A DNA stretch of 64,000 bases. Origin: Sphingobacteriales bacterium 46-32 (GTDB lineage Bacteria > Bacteroidota > Bacteroidia > Chitinophagales > Chitinophagaceae). The notes under the pieces were generated by a model. It made no database searches. It had not been told where the DNA came from and was given only the letters and a program-made list of their open reading frames with translations. Positions within the stretch are counted from its first letter, which is position 1; every line of letters begins with the position of its first letter. Both the position numbers and the translations under genes were made by a program. The stretch lies in assembly GCA_001898485.1 (NCBI GenBank), contig MKTY01000027.1, forward strand, positions 310,001 through 374,000, read 5' to 3'. Shown piece after piece: positions 17,972 to 26,189 of the stretch.

Positions 17972-18829
17972 TTAACCCAGGTACGCTTTGAGTGCGCTGC
18001 TGTACCGGGCTTTTTGTAAACGTTTGATTGCTCTTTCTTTGATCTGGCGGATACGCTCTTTGGTAAGGTCGTATTTCTGACCAATCTGCTCGATGGTCAC
18101 ACCCTGCTCACCGTCCAGGCCAAAGTAAGCATTTACGATCTCTGCTTCACGCGGGCTGAGTGATTTCAGCACCCGGCGGATTTCGTTGCGGAGAGAGTCT
18201 TTCATTACATCATCATCTGTGTCGTCAGAACCTTCCAGCAGGTCGCCCATGGCCACATCCTCAGCTTCGTGCACAGGGGCATCCAGCGAAGTGTGACGGG
18301 TATTGCTCTGGAAGATATTATTGATCTCTGTCTCGCTCATTTCAAGCAGTTCGGCCAGTTCCTCTGTAGAAGGTTCCCGCTCATGTTCCTGCTCAAATGC
18401 CATGTAGGCTTTGTTGGCTTTGTTGTAAGTACCGATTTTATTCTGTGGCAGACGAACCAGACGGCCCTGCTCGGCCAAAGCCTGCAGAATCGACTGACGG
18501 ATCCACCATACGGCGTAAGAAATGAATTTGAAACCTTTGGTTTCATCGAAGCGCTGGGCAGCCTTGATCAGACCGAGGTTACCTTCATTGATCAGGTCAC
18601 TCAGTGATAAACCCTGGTGCTGGTACTGTTTAGCAACAGATACCACGAAACGCAGGTTAGCCTGTACCAGTTTGTCCAGTGCTTTTTGGTCACCCATTTT
18701 AATCCGTTGGGCCAGTGTCGTCTCCTCTTCAGGAGTGATCATGGAAATTTTAGAAATTTCCTGCAAGTACTTTTCGACTGCCTGGGAGTCCCTGTTGGTA
18801 ATCTGGGTAGCAATTTTTAGCTGCCTCAT
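17972..18829 (-). CDS. rpoD: Primary RNA polymerase sigma factor (sigma-70/SigA)
   Basis: Recognises the TTTG / TAnnTTTG promoters described in this window. Seen: region 1.2 from about residue 12 (DSQAVEKYLQEI), region 2 with ANLRFVVSVAKQYQ, LIQAAQRFDE-like LIKAAQRFDETKGFKF and YAVWWIRQSI, region 3 (PSTEELAELLEM), and region 4 ending with VTIEQIGQKYDLTKERIRQIKERA. The length of 285 residues, without region 1.1, is the Bacteroidota norm. It is monocistronic with its own terminator. Confidence 0.97.
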   Translation of the reverse strand: MRQLKIATQITNRDSQAVEKYLQEISKISMITPEEETTLAQRIKMGDQKALDKLVQANLRFVVSVAKQYQHQGLSLSDLINEGNLGLIKAAQRFDETKGFKFISYAVWWIRQSILQALAEQGRLVRLPQNKIGTYNKANKAYMAFEQEHEREPSTEELAELLEMSETEINNIFQSNTRHTSLDAPVHEAEDVAMGDLLEGSDDTDDDVMKDSLRNEIRRVLKSLSPREAEIVNAYFGLDGEQGVTIEQIGQKYDLTKERIRQIKERAIKRLQKARYSSALKAYLG

Positions 18830-19091
18830 AATGATTCATCAATTTAGTAATACAACAAATAGTAGACAGTCTTTGTTTGCAGTAAGTTGCAAATGGGTAG
18901 AATTTTGAAAACCGTCCAAGTCCGTCTGCAAAAATAGGTCACGCAGGCTGAATCTCATAGCTTTTGTGCATAATTCTTCCCACCCTCACCTCTACAAGCG
19001 TTGTCGGAAAATGCCGCTGTCGGCGCTAATGCAGACTGGGACTGAATTACAGACCAACCTCTCTTTTTTGATTAATCAAAACAAAATGCGA

Positions 19092-20255
19092 TCAGACGGT
19101 TGATTTCGTCTGTCTTGCCCGCCTGGTCAGGTAAAACCACAGACCCAGGCCAGAAAGGAATAAAAGGGTTGAAATGACTTCGGCTTGTGTAGGGTGAAAT
19201 CCAAAAATGGACAACCGGGTGTTTACTCTTATTTTTTCTATAAGAAAACGTTCCAGTCCATTGACCATCAGATAAATAGCAAAAAGAGTGCCGGGTACTT
19301 TCAGCCGTTTGCGCAATGACCAGAGGAGGGCAAACAGCAGTAATCCCATGATCACTTCATAAAAAGGAGTGGGATAAACGGGTACACTGAGCTCGTTGCA
19401 ATATTTGCCCACACAGCCGGGAATGGGTGAGCCTGATTCATTTACATTATGCGGATAAGTATAGGACCACATCCAGTCTGGCAGCCACGAAAATGGTTTC
19501 GGATTCAGGTTTTCGATTCCCCAGTCGCCATCGCCTGCTACCTGGCAACCGATACGTCCCACACCATAGGCGAGCATCAGCGCGGGAGCTGCAGCGTCAT
19601 TAAGATGCCAGAAACCAATTTTGTGTTTACGGGCATAGAGCCATATGGCAATGGCAGCACAAATAAGACCGCCATAAAAAGTAAGGCCGGCTGGCGAGAA
19701 AAGATAGGAGGATGGATTTTTCAGAAAATCGCTCCAGTTTTCAAAGATGTCGAACAGCTTGGCTCCGGCCAGGCCAAATATCAATGCCAGTATGGTCATT
19801 TCCCCTACCCTGTCCTGAGGCCAGATGCGCACGGTACGTTTTTCCGGTTTGGCGAGTTTCTGTTTATTCTTATCATACCATTTCAGGCCGGCAAATAATA
19901 AACCCAGTCCGATGCCTGCCGGCCAGCTTCCGATGCCGGAAAAAATAAAGCTTTGCGGATCTTCGGTAGCCGAATTGTCCATGATGAACAGGCCGATAAT
20001 CTTATATCCCAGTAAAAAACCAAGCAGGAAATTGAGGATGATTTCCATAGCTGTAGCGGGCTGTCCAACCATCATCTGCATTTCGGTTGGCTGCAGCAAT
20101 CCCTGGCTGCTCTTCCGTTTCAACTCTGCAGAAAGCACTATGGCAGCCAGAATAAAAGAGATGGCCACAAAGAAACCAAACGAGTTCACAAAACGGAGTA
20201 CTTTCCACTCTACACCAAACAGATCATGGAAAGCAAAATATAGGTTGGGATACAT
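19092..20255 (-). CDS. lgt: Prolipoprotein diacylglyceryl transferase
   Basis: Transfers diacylglycerol from phosphatidylglycerol to the lipobox Cys of prolipoproteins, the first step in making the many lipoproteins seen nearby. Seen: seven or so hydrophobic helices, the Lgt signature region YGVGRIGCQVAGDGDWG near residue 233, and the C-terminal LERFLIEKIRVNTR. At 387 residues it is longer than the approximately 290 of E. coli, with extra loops at residues 40-60 and 245-280, as is common in Bacteroidota. Confidence 0.93.
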   Translation of the reverse strand: MYPNLYFAFHDLFGVEWKVLRFVNSFGFFVAISFILAAIVLSAELKRKSSQGLLQPTEMQMMVGQPATAMEIILNFLLGFLLGYKIIGLFIMDNSATEDPQSFIFSGIGSWPAGIGLGLLFAGLKWYDKNKQKLAKPEKRTVRIWPQDRVGEMTILALIFGLAGAKLFDIFENWSDFLKNPSSYLFSPAGLTFYGGLICAAIAIWLYARKHKIGFWHLNDAAAPALMLAYGVGRIGCQVAGDGDWGIENLNPKPFSWLPDWMWSYTYPHNVNESGSPIPGCVGKYCNELSVPVYPTPFYEVIMGLLLFALLWSLRKRLKVPGTLFAIYLMVNGLERFLIEKIRVNTRLSIFGFHPTQAEVISTLLFLSGLGLWFYLTRRARQTKSTV

Positions 20256-20310
20256 GGACCAATGGTTGTTTTAAGCTGGCGAATATACAATCGAAATTCA
20301 GGATGTGGTA

Positions 20311-20345
20311 AAATAAAAATACCCTCCGGCAGGGAAGGTATTTTA
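20311..20345 (-). terminator. Intrinsic terminator of the bacilliredoxin gene
   Basis: Arms AAAATACC and GGTATTTT enclose a GC-rich inner part (CCTCCGGCAGGG), and the minus-strand exit reads TTTTTATTTT. It is about 22 bp after the stop codon and separates the gene from lgt. Confidence 0.8.
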
Positions 20346-20366
20346 TATAAATGAGCTAAATACTGC

Positions 20367-20786
20367 TTAGTTGGTGCAATGTTCTTCGAATGCGCCGATC
20401 AGGTTGTGAGCAATCATCTGTGCGGGACGGCCTTCGATCTGATGACGTTCGATAAAATGAACCAGTTCACCATTTTTAAAAAGTGCAATGGCTGGTGATG
20501 AGGGGGGGTAAGGAAGCAGGTGCTCACGCAGACGCGCTACAGCTTCCATATCAAAACCGGCAAAGGTAGTGGTCAGATAATCGGGTTTTTGTTTGGCATT
20601 AAAAACCGCCATTAATACACCGGGACGGGCACTACCAGCCGAACAACCGCATACAGAATTGATCATTACCAGCGTTGTTCCTTCTTTTTTTATTTGATTA
20701 TCAACGTCTTCTGATGTGAGTAATTCAGAAAAACCGTTGTCGGTCAGTTCCTCTTTCATAGGAACCACTATTTGCTGTGGATACAT
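20367..20786 (-). CDS. BrxA/BrxB family bacilliredoxin (YphP/YqiW)
   Basis: A thioredoxin-fold protein that, in organisms with bacillithiol, removes bacillithiol from S-thiolated proteins. Seen: start MYPQQIVVPMKEEL, the family's CGC motif in INSVCGCSAGSARPG near residue 50, and PPSSPAIALFKNGELVHFIERHQIEGR. The length of 139 residues is normal with the start at 20786; ten more in-frame residues upstream are not conserved. Whether this organism makes bacillithiol cannot be told from the window. Confidence 0.93.
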   Translation of the reverse strand: MYPQQIVVPMKEELTDNGFSELLTSEDVDNQIKKEGTTLVMINSVCGCSAGSARPGVLMAVFNAKQKPDYLTTTFAGFDMEAVARLREHLLPYPPSSPAIALFKNGELVHFIERHQIEGRPAQMIAHNLIGAFEEHCTN

Positions 20787-21010
20787 ATTGTAAATGTGTT
20801 TAAGAATGCAACGCAAAACTACTGAAAAAGTTGAGCGGTTGCATTAAAATGCCATTATGGCCGATTTGCCTACAGGCGAAAGACGTTTTGTCGCTTTCAT
20901 TAAACTGTTTGGGAGAAAATGGCAGCAAAAAAGTGAGTTTTGGCTGCTGGTACATGGTTTGAAAAGAGGAGAATGTACTTAAGCATTTAAAAACCTTAAA
21001 TAACAGGATT

Positions 21011-21466
21011 ATGACAATGGTAAAATTCAACCGCCGCCCTTTTGAAGCAGGCTTTAACAATTTGTTTGATGACTTTTTTACTGGCTTTCCCGTCTATCAG
21101 AAAAATAACGGTCATCAGGTAAATGGCTTTGCTCCGGTAAACATTAAGGAAACTGATGGAGCTTATTCAGTAGAGCTGGTGGCACCGGGTTTTGACAAAG
21201 GAGATTTTAAAGTAACGGTGGAAGATAATGTGCTGACCATCTCGGCCCAGCATCAGCAGGAAGAGAAAAAAGAAGAGAATGTGGAGAACAAGACCCGTGA
21301 ATTGCGCCGTGAGTATGCATTCCGGTCAGTAAAAAGATCTTTTACACTCGACGAAAAAATTGATACTGCTGGTATTGAAGCCAAATACACAAATGGTGTA
21401 CTGGCATTAAACCTTCCGAAGAAAGCGGAAGTCAAACAGACAGCAAAAGAAATCAGTATTCAGTAA
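21011..21466 (+). CDS. Small heat shock protein (Hsp20/alpha-crystallin family)
   Basis: An ATP-independent chaperone that holds unfolding proteins. Seen: a short N-terminal arm (FNRRPFEAGFNNLFDDFF), the alpha-crystallin domain from about residue 38 to 140 (VNIKETDGAYSVELVAPGFDKGDFKV, ending in NGVLALNLPKK) and a C-terminal I-x-I motif (ISI) that docks subunits. The length of 151 residues is typical. A strong terminator follows. No classical heat-shock operator was recognised in the 224 bp upstream. Confidence 0.96.
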   Translation: MTMVKFNRRPFEAGFNNLFDDFFTGFPVYQKNNGHQVNGFAPVNIKETDGAYSVELVAPGFDKGDFKVTVEDNVLTISAQHQQEEKKEENVENKTRELRREYAFRSVKRSFTLDEKIDTAGIEAKYTNGVLALNLPKKAEVKQTAKEISIQ

Positions 21467-21511
21467 ACGAATTATAACGGTCTTTCTCATAAGCAGTTGG
21501 TTTTGGTTTAC

Positions 21512-21541
21512 ACCCTGTCGTTTCAACGACGGGGTTTTTTA
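21512..21541 (+). terminator. Intrinsic terminator of hsp20
   Basis: ACCCTGTCGT and ACGACGGGGT form a stem of about 10 bp (one G-T pair) with a tight loop, followed by TTTTTT. It lies 45 bp after the hsp20 stop. Confidence 0.9.
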
Positions 21542-21615
21542 TTCCAACTCTTTTTGGTTCAGCTGCTTTGCAGAAAATGAGGTATTTTAGCGGACTTTTT
21601 ACCAACCCCAAAGAC

Positions 21616-22881
21616 ATGTTCAGAAAGATTTTGGCTCTTGTTGTGCTAGTAGTGTTGGCTGCCTGTAAGGTACAGGCGCAGGAAGTAACAAAAGATACTG
21701 TTCCTCCTACCCCCCCACCTGTTGTTATCGATAGTACTCTTCGGATTATTAACCTGAATCCTTATATAACCCTGCATGTTGACTCAGTGCTGAGTTACCA
21801 GTTGGCAATTAATAAAGATGAGACCAAGTATTACTGGTACCTCAAAAATTCTCCGGTAGGCCTTAAGATCAATAAAGACAATGGTACGCTTACATTCAAA
21901 GCGGAAAAGTCTTTTTTCATGTCGGGTAAGCTGAAATATGATGTGGAGTATTCAGTAAAACTGGGTGTGCAGAATCTGGCTGATCCCAAGGACCGGGTAG
22001 ATACCAGTTTTACCCTGGTATTTTACAGCACCGATATCATTATGCCAAAGGTGAAGCCTTCGGTAGCCGGTACGCTGGTGGTGGACGAAGGCGAGATGGT
22101 TTCTTTTAAAGTACAGTGCGAAGCGGGAAACTTCCCCATCGAAGACATTCTATTTGCCAGCAATATACCCATCCACGATTTTAAAATGGTCAAGCAGTGT
22201 GATGATGACTTTGTATGGACGCCGCCTTTTGATTTCGTGAAAGAAACCGACTCGGCCAAAGTGAAAATACTTAACCTGAGCTTTATTGGCTCTTCACGTT
22301 TTAAAGTGAGAGATACGGCTTATGTGCGTATTGTGGTAAAGGATGCGCTTAATTATCCGCAGGCCAAAAAAGAATATGACCTGGTGGTGAGTAATATCAA
22401 GGTATACGTAAACCAGCTGAAATATTCATTTCTTATGATCGATAAAGGTTTACGGAAAACAAAAAGTACCCGTACTACCTTTGATCTTACTTCTGCATCT
22501 GCTGCTCTTTCCGGAACCATTCTTTCTACGGCAGGTGGTGAATCATCTCAGACAGCCGGCAAGATACTGCCCAGCGTGGGAGTAGCTTTGGTACCGGTTA
22601 AGGAAGCCACAGCTCCCAACAAGAATGTGGAGCAAAACCAGGCTTCGCTGATTCGAAACTCAATCAAGCGGCTTAACTATATGCTGTTTGACTATGCATT
22701 GATCGGCGAAAAGGATCCGGCCATTGTTACCAAAACCAATAAACTCAAGGATGAGCTTAAGCAGAGCCAGATGCAACTGATCGATGTGCCGCTGGAGATT
22801 GCCAACAATATGTCGGAGGCCGAGCTGAATGATTATTTTGAAAACCCCAAGGTTAACAAAAAGTACCGGCTTAAGAAATAG
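21616..22881 (+). CDS. Secreted protein of unknown function with Ig/cadherin-like beta domains
   Basis: Not assigned to a named family. Seen: a signal peptide (MFRKILALVVLVVLAACKVQAQ) that also contains a possible lipobox LAAC, a Thr/Pro-rich segment, then beta-strand-rich regions at about residues 35-130 and 140-270 reminiscent of Ig-like or cadherin-like repeats (TFKAEKS, LVVDEGEMVSFKVQCEAGNFP, RVDTSFTLVFYSTD, DTAYVRIVVKD). A C-terminal helical part follows (about 290-421). Start taken at 21616, where the signal peptide begins; 16 upstream in-frame residues are not signal-like. It converges on the next gene with 14 bp between stops. Confidence 0.75.
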   Translation: MFRKILALVVLVVLAACKVQAQEVTKDTVPPTPPPVVIDSTLRIINLNPYITLHVDSVLSYQLAINKDETKYYWYLKNSPVGLKINKDNGTLTFKAEKSFFMSGKLKYDVEYSVKLGVQNLADPKDRVDTSFTLVFYSTDIIMPKVKPSVAGTLVVDEGEMVSFKVQCEAGNFPIEDILFASNIPIHDFKMVKQCDDDFVWTPPFDFVKETDSAKVKILNLSFIGSSRFKVRDTAYVRIVVKDALNYPQAKKEYDLVVSNIKVYVNQLKYSFLMIDKGLRKTKSTRTTFDLTSASAALSGTILSTAGGESSQTAGKILPSVGVALVPVKEATAPNKNVEQNQASLIRNSIKRLNYMLFDYALIGEKDPAIVTKTNKLKDELKQSQMQLIDVPLEIANNMSEAELNDYFENPKVNKKYRLKK

Positions 22882-22895
22882 GTAACCCGATTCTA

Positions 22896-23351
22896 TCAGG
22901 GAGTACATCCCGCTTTGCGGCGTGTATCTATCAGGTACTGGATTTTCCATTTTCCGTCAATACGTACAAGCTGAAAGGAATTTACACCACAGTGGCTGAA
23001 CTGGCCATTGTAGTAAAAGTTGTAGGGCGTCCATACGATTGCCAGCGGACCGTCTATACGAATGGTTTCAAAACTGATTCTTTCATCAGCCGCTCCTTTT
23101 TTTAGTTTACTTATTGAGCTGGCAAATTCGCTCACCTGTTCATTTATAATAACCGTTTTCCCCTCTTTGGTACGGCTGAATGTCTGCAGAATGGCGCTAT
23201 CTGCAAAGGCGCCCTCAATCAGCGATGCATCCGACTCCAGCATACCTTTAAAAAGAGAATTGACGACTGCTTTTACAGAGTCTTCGGCAGTTTGGGACAT
23301 TCCCTGCTGCACGATAAACAGAGCTGTTAAGATTGTGAAAAAACGACGCAT
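22896..23351 (-). CDS. Secreted NTF2-like (SnoaL-type) domain protein
   Basis: A 151-residue protein with signal peptide (MRRFFTILTALFIVQQGMSQ) and one NTF2-like cone fold. Seen: the N-terminal helix (SVKAVVNSLFKGMLESDASLIEGAFADSA), ITF-like strands, and the closing strands IVWTPYNFYYNG and GVNSFQLVRIDGKWKIQYLIDTRR. Such domains bind small molecules or act as enzymes; no active-site residues can be assigned. It is divergent from the small lipoprotein gene at 23413 and convergent with the unknown gene before it. Confidence 0.8.
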   Translation of the reverse strand: MRRFFTILTALFIVQQGMSQTAEDSVKAVVNSLFKGMLESDASLIEGAFADSAILQTFSRTKEGKTVIINEQVSEFASSISKLKKGAADERISFETIRIDGPLAIVWTPYNFYYNGQFSHCGVNSFQLVRIDGKWKIQYLIDTRRKAGCTP

Positions 23352-23412
23352 ATTAACAAGGTTTAAGACTTTTTGGAAAACTCATTGCCGTCCTAATATA
23401 AACGCATTAACT

Positions 23413-23733
23413 ATGAGTAAACTCAAAATTGTACAAGCGGCTTTATTTCTGGCAGCAGTGGTTATATTCAGCAGCTGCAGTTCCGGACGTCAGTACCGGT
23501 CTTATCCCCCGCCTCCGCCCGGACATACCAGCGTATCCCTGATTATAAGCAACAGTCCCGGTTTGGTGATTAGCCGGTATTCGGATGGGCGTTATTATTA
23601 CCGCGCTCCCGGCGGGTATGTTTACTGGAGAGGATATGGCAACCGTTACTACCTCGATCGCCGGTATGTAAACAGGTCGTACCATAGTCACCGGCAGTAC
23701 CGCGACTGGAACCGGCACTATCGCCGCAGGTAG
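23413..23733 (+). CDS. Small Tyr/Arg-rich lipoprotein
   Basis: A 106-residue lipoprotein of unknown function. Seen: a signal peptide with lipobox FSSC (Cys near residue 22), a Pro run (YPPPPPGH), then a Tyr-, Arg- and Gly-rich stretch (SDGRYYYRAPGGYVYWRG) and a basic C-terminus (RQYRDWNRHYRRR). The composition resembles YXWGXH-type or similar small envelope proteins, but no family is claimed. A longer in-frame reading exists upstream, but the ATG at 23413 gives the clean lipoprotein signal. A shared terminator follows. Confidence 0.8.
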   Translation: MSKLKIVQAALFLAAVVIFSSCSSGRQYRSYPPPPPGHTSVSLIISNSPGLVISRYSDGRYYYRAPGGYVYWRGYGNRYYLDRRYVNRSYHSHRQYRDWNRHYRRR

Positions 23734-23756
23734 AAATAGTAATGACGTTTACCATA

Positions 23757-23807
23757 AAGAAAACGAATCCCTTTTATCGTATACAGATTTAAAGGATTCG
23801 TTTTCTT
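23757..23807. terminator. Bidirectional terminator between the Tyr-rich lipoprotein and arginine decarboxylase genes
   Basis: A perfect 14 bp stem (23757-23770 with 23794-23807) around a 23 nt loop has A-rich and T-rich flanks suiting both directions. The two genes end 24 bp before and 21 bp after it. Confidence 0.85.
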
Positions 23808-23827
23808 ATTTGCAGAGCAGTATATGC

Positions 23828-25225
23828 TTACATATACCCAAGTATCTTCAGCATACTTTGTGCCGTTTGCTCACGCGCGTACAACCAGTCTACCAGTTTG
23901 CCGTTCTTATCGTAACCGACAATAACGTGTTTGGGTGATGGAATGAGGCAGTGTTTAATACCACCATAGCCGCTTATCTGATCCTGGTAAGCGCCGGTAT
24001 GAAAGAAGCCCACATAGAGCGGCTCACCATTATTTATTTTGGGCAGAAACACTTCGTTGATATGTTCTTCGGAGTCGTAGTAATCGTGACTGTCGCAGGT
24101 GATACCGCCGAGCACCACCCGTTGATACTCCTGATCCCATTTATTGATAGGCAGCATCAGGAATTTTTCGCCTATGCCCCAGGTATCGGGAAGAGTGGTG
24201 ATGAATGATGAGTCGATCATATACCAGTTTTCGCGGTCGTTCTGCACTTTTTCGCCAATCACACTGTATATATGTGCCATACTTTCCCCTACTGTGTAAC
24301 TGCCAAATTCTGTGAAGATATTGGGCATAGGAACCTTGGCTTTCTTGCAGGCCGATTTGATATTGCCTACAATTTCGTTGATCATAAACTGGTAGTCGTA
24401 CTCAAAACCGAGTGAATGTTTGATCGGAAAGCCGCCGCCGATATTGATTGAGTCGAGCTCGGGGCAGATCTTTTTGAGCTGGCAGTAAAGGTTAATGATC
24501 TTGTTGAGTTCACTCCAGTAATAGATATCGTCTTTGATACCCTTATTTAAAAAGATATGGAGCATTTTGAGCTGAAACTTGCTTTCATATCCTTCGATCC
24601 GGTCTACATAGAATTCGAGGATATCTTTGGCCCGGATGCCCAGGCGTGAGGTATAGAAGGGAAAGTTTGGTTCTTCTTCTGCTGCCACGCGGATACCCAG
24701 TTTGAAGGGTACTTTAACTGTTTTGGCATATTCTCTCAGTTCTTCCTTATTGTCCAGTACCGGTATCACATTCTGGAAGCCGGAGTTGAGCAGGCTGGCA
24801 ATGCGGCGGGTATATCCTTTCTGCTTAAAGCCATTGCAGATGATATGAATATCTTTTGTGATCTTCTTTTTCTCGTAGAGTTTCTTGATGATCTCGATAT
24901 CGTAGGCATAAGAGGTCTCGAGATGAATTTCATGTTTGAGGGCTTCTTCCACTACAAAGCTGAAATGTGAGCTCTTGGTACAATAACAATAAAAATACTT
25001 GCCTTCGTATTTATGTCTTTTGAAGGCATTGGCAAACATGGTTTTTGCTTTTTTGATCTGCATGCCGATTTTGGGCAGGTAGGTCAGTTTTAGCGGAGTG
25101 CCATACTTGTCAATAAGAGCTTTAATGTCGAGGCCGTTGTACTGCAGATAACCGTCCTTTACGTCGAAGCCTTCCTGGGGAAAATTGAATGTCTGCTTGA
25201 CGAGGTCGTTGTAGGTATTGTTCAT
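23828..25225 (-). CDS. Arginine decarboxylase-like PLP enzyme (alanine racemase fold)
   Basis: A fold-type III PLP decarboxylase of the group annotated as arginine decarboxylase in Bacteroidota; it would produce agmatine for polyamine synthesis. Seen: the PLP-lysine segment FYCYCTKSSHFSF near residue 68, IHLETSYAYDIEII, the glycine-rich phosphate loop INIGGGFPIKH near residue 270, TEFGSYTVGESMAHIYSV, and the C-terminal ITCDSHDYYD holding the second active-site Cys/Asp. Start taken at the ATG at 25225; a TTG ten codons upstream is possible. Arginine rather than another basic amino acid as substrate is family inference. Confidence 0.87.
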   Translation of the reverse strand: MNNTYNDLVKQTFNFPQEGFDVKDGYLQYNGLDIKALIDKYGTPLKLTYLPKIGMQIKKAKTMFANAFKRHKYEGKYFYCYCTKSSHFSFVVEEALKHEIHLETSYAYDIEIIKKLYEKKKITKDIHIICNGFKQKGYTRRIASLLNSGFQNVIPVLDNKEELREYAKTVKVPFKLGIRVAAEEEPNFPFYTSRLGIRAKDILEFYVDRIEGYESKFQLKMLHIFLNKGIKDDIYYWSELNKIINLYCQLKKICPELDSINIGGGFPIKHSLGFEYDYQFMINEIVGNIKSACKKAKVPMPNIFTEFGSYTVGESMAHIYSVIGEKVQNDRENWYMIDSSFITTLPDTWGIGEKFLMLPINKWDQEYQRVVLGGITCDSHDYYDSEEHINEVFLPKINNGEPLYVGFFHTGAYQDQISGYGGIKHCLIPSPKHVIVGYDKNGKLVDWLYAREQTAQSMLKILGYM

Positions 25226-25271
25226 TGAGCGCGAAAAAGGCTGTTCAGTGGACAAAAATGTTTTAACCGCA

Positions 25272-25279
25272 CAAAAGTA
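25272..25279 (-). promoter_or_regulatory. -7 promoter box of the decarboxylase gene (TACTTTTG)
   Basis: Exact TAnnTTTG, 46 bp before the ATG at 25225. A TTTG (complement of 25302-25305) lies 22 bp upstream, 3 bp more than the usual spacing. Confidence 0.5.
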
Positions 25280-25317
25280 GAATTTTGATAATTATCCGGG
25301 GCAAATTTATTTTCCTG

Positions 25318-25348
25318 TAAAGAAGAATGCCCCGGCTGTGCGGGGCAT
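25318..25348 (-). terminator. Intrinsic terminator of rpmI-rplT
   Basis: A perfect 10 bp stem (25323-25332 with 25339-25348, 6 nt loop) is followed on the minus strand by TTCTTT. It is 26 bp after the rplT stop. Confidence 0.85.
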
Positions 25349-25374
25349 TCAATATTAATAAGAACGGTCGTGTC

Positions 25375-25719
25375 TTATTTTACGGAGTCAACCAGCGACT
25401 TGAAAGTCTCAGGGTTGTTCATTGCCAGGTCGGCCAGTACTTTACGATCCAGCTCGATACCTTTTTTCTGAAGTTTGTTGATAAACTCAGAGTAGGTCAG
25501 GCCTTCTGCACGTACAGCAGCGTTGATACGGGCTATCCACAGGCTGCGGTATTCTCTTTTCTTCAGTTTACGACCCACGTACATGTAGGTCATACCTTTT
25601 TCTACAACGTTTTTGGCAACCGTTAATACGTTTTTACGTTTGCCATAGAAGCCTTTGGCTTGCTTTAATATTTTTTTTCTGCGTGCTTTGGAAGCAACTG
25701 CATTTTTTGAACGAGGCAT
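25375..25719 (-). CDS. rplT: 50S ribosomal protein L20
   Basis: An early-assembly protein of the large subunit that binds 23S rRNA. Seen: the full 114-residue family sequence, from [20 protein letters not shown] through RNVLTVAKN-like segments to [24 protein letters not shown]. It follows rpmI by 59 bp and ends at a terminator. In other bacteria L20 represses its own operon by binding the leader. Confidence 0.98.
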   Translation of the reverse strand: MPRSKNAVASKARRKKILKQAKGFYGKRKNVLTVAKNVVEKGMTYMYVGRKLKKREYRSLWIARINAAVRAEGLTYSEFINKLQKKGIELDRKVLADLAMNNPETFKSLVDSVK

Positions 25720-25778
25720 TTCTTAAAGAGTTTAAAGTGTTGAATGTTTTGTCTTCACCAGTCAAAGCGGAGCTATGA

Positions 25779-25976
25779 CTATTTGAGGCGCAGCAGGCGT
25801 TTTACAAAATCCATATTGGGTTTTGCAACCAGGCCATCAATACGCATATTGCGTTTGCGCTTTTTGGATTTTTTGGTGAGGATGTGACGTTTGAAACTCT
25901 TCTGGTGAGTGATCTTGCCGGTGCCGGTTACTTTAAATCTTTTTTTGGCACTGGAGTTAGTCTTTACTTTAGGCAT
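25779..25976 (-). CDS. rpmI: 50S ribosomal protein L35
   Basis: A small basic protein of the large subunit. Seen: [20 protein letters not shown] at the N-terminus and [15 protein letters not shown]. The start at 25976 gives 65 residues, the family length; an in-frame extension of 24 residues upstream is not L35-like. It is transcribed from its own consensus promoter about 116 bp upstream, separate from infC. Confidence 0.98.
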   Translation of the reverse strand: MPKVKTNSSAKKRFKVTGTGKITHQKSFKRHILTKKSKKRKRNMRIDGLVAKPNMDFVKRLLRLK

Positions 25977-26092
25977 TTTACCCAGTATTGTAATGAAACC
26001 CTTGAGGCGATTCGCACGGGCGAATACTTGTGGAGCCTCTTCAGGCAATAGTACCGGTTATTACAACCGGCGCCGAAATTTCTTTCGGGCTG
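25977..26092 (-). promoter_or_regulatory. Leader of rpmI-rplT mRNA with hairpin
   Basis: About 116 nt lie between the promoter and the L35 start. The leader holds a hairpin CCGGTT / AACCGG (26065-26070 with 26054-26059, 5 nt loop). In many bacteria this operon is controlled by L20 binding such a leader. Control here is inference from position and length; no known L20 leader structure was matched. Confidence 0.4.
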
Positions 26093-26123
26093 CAAAGATA
26101 GGATACCGTTATTGATTTACAAA
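26093..26123 (-). promoter_or_regulatory. Consensus Bacteroidota promoter of rpmI-rplT
   Basis: TTTG (complement of 26120-26123), exactly 19 bp, then TATCTTTG (complement of 26093-26100). This is a full match to TTTG-N19-TAnnTTTG and the best promoter in the window. It sits directly downstream of the metalloprotease terminator. Confidence 0.9.
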
Positions 26124-26129
26124 GAGTTG

Positions 26130-26165
26130 CTTAATAAAAATGGGGGCCGGAGGCCCCCATTTTTA
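26130..26165 (-). terminator. Intrinsic terminator of the metalloprotease gene
   Basis: A 13 bp perfect stem (26136-26148 with 26152-26164, 3 nt loop) with GGGGGCC/GGCCCCC core is followed by TTTTTATT on the minus strand. It is symmetrical enough to work in both directions. Confidence 0.93.
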
Positions 26166-26189
26166 GCTATAATTAGCTTGAATGCTTTA

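Noticed and set aside
20817-21010. Possible sigma-54 or heat-shock operator before hsp20
   Set aside because: No motif matched well enough; only weak TTTG and TAnnNTTT-like fragments were seen.
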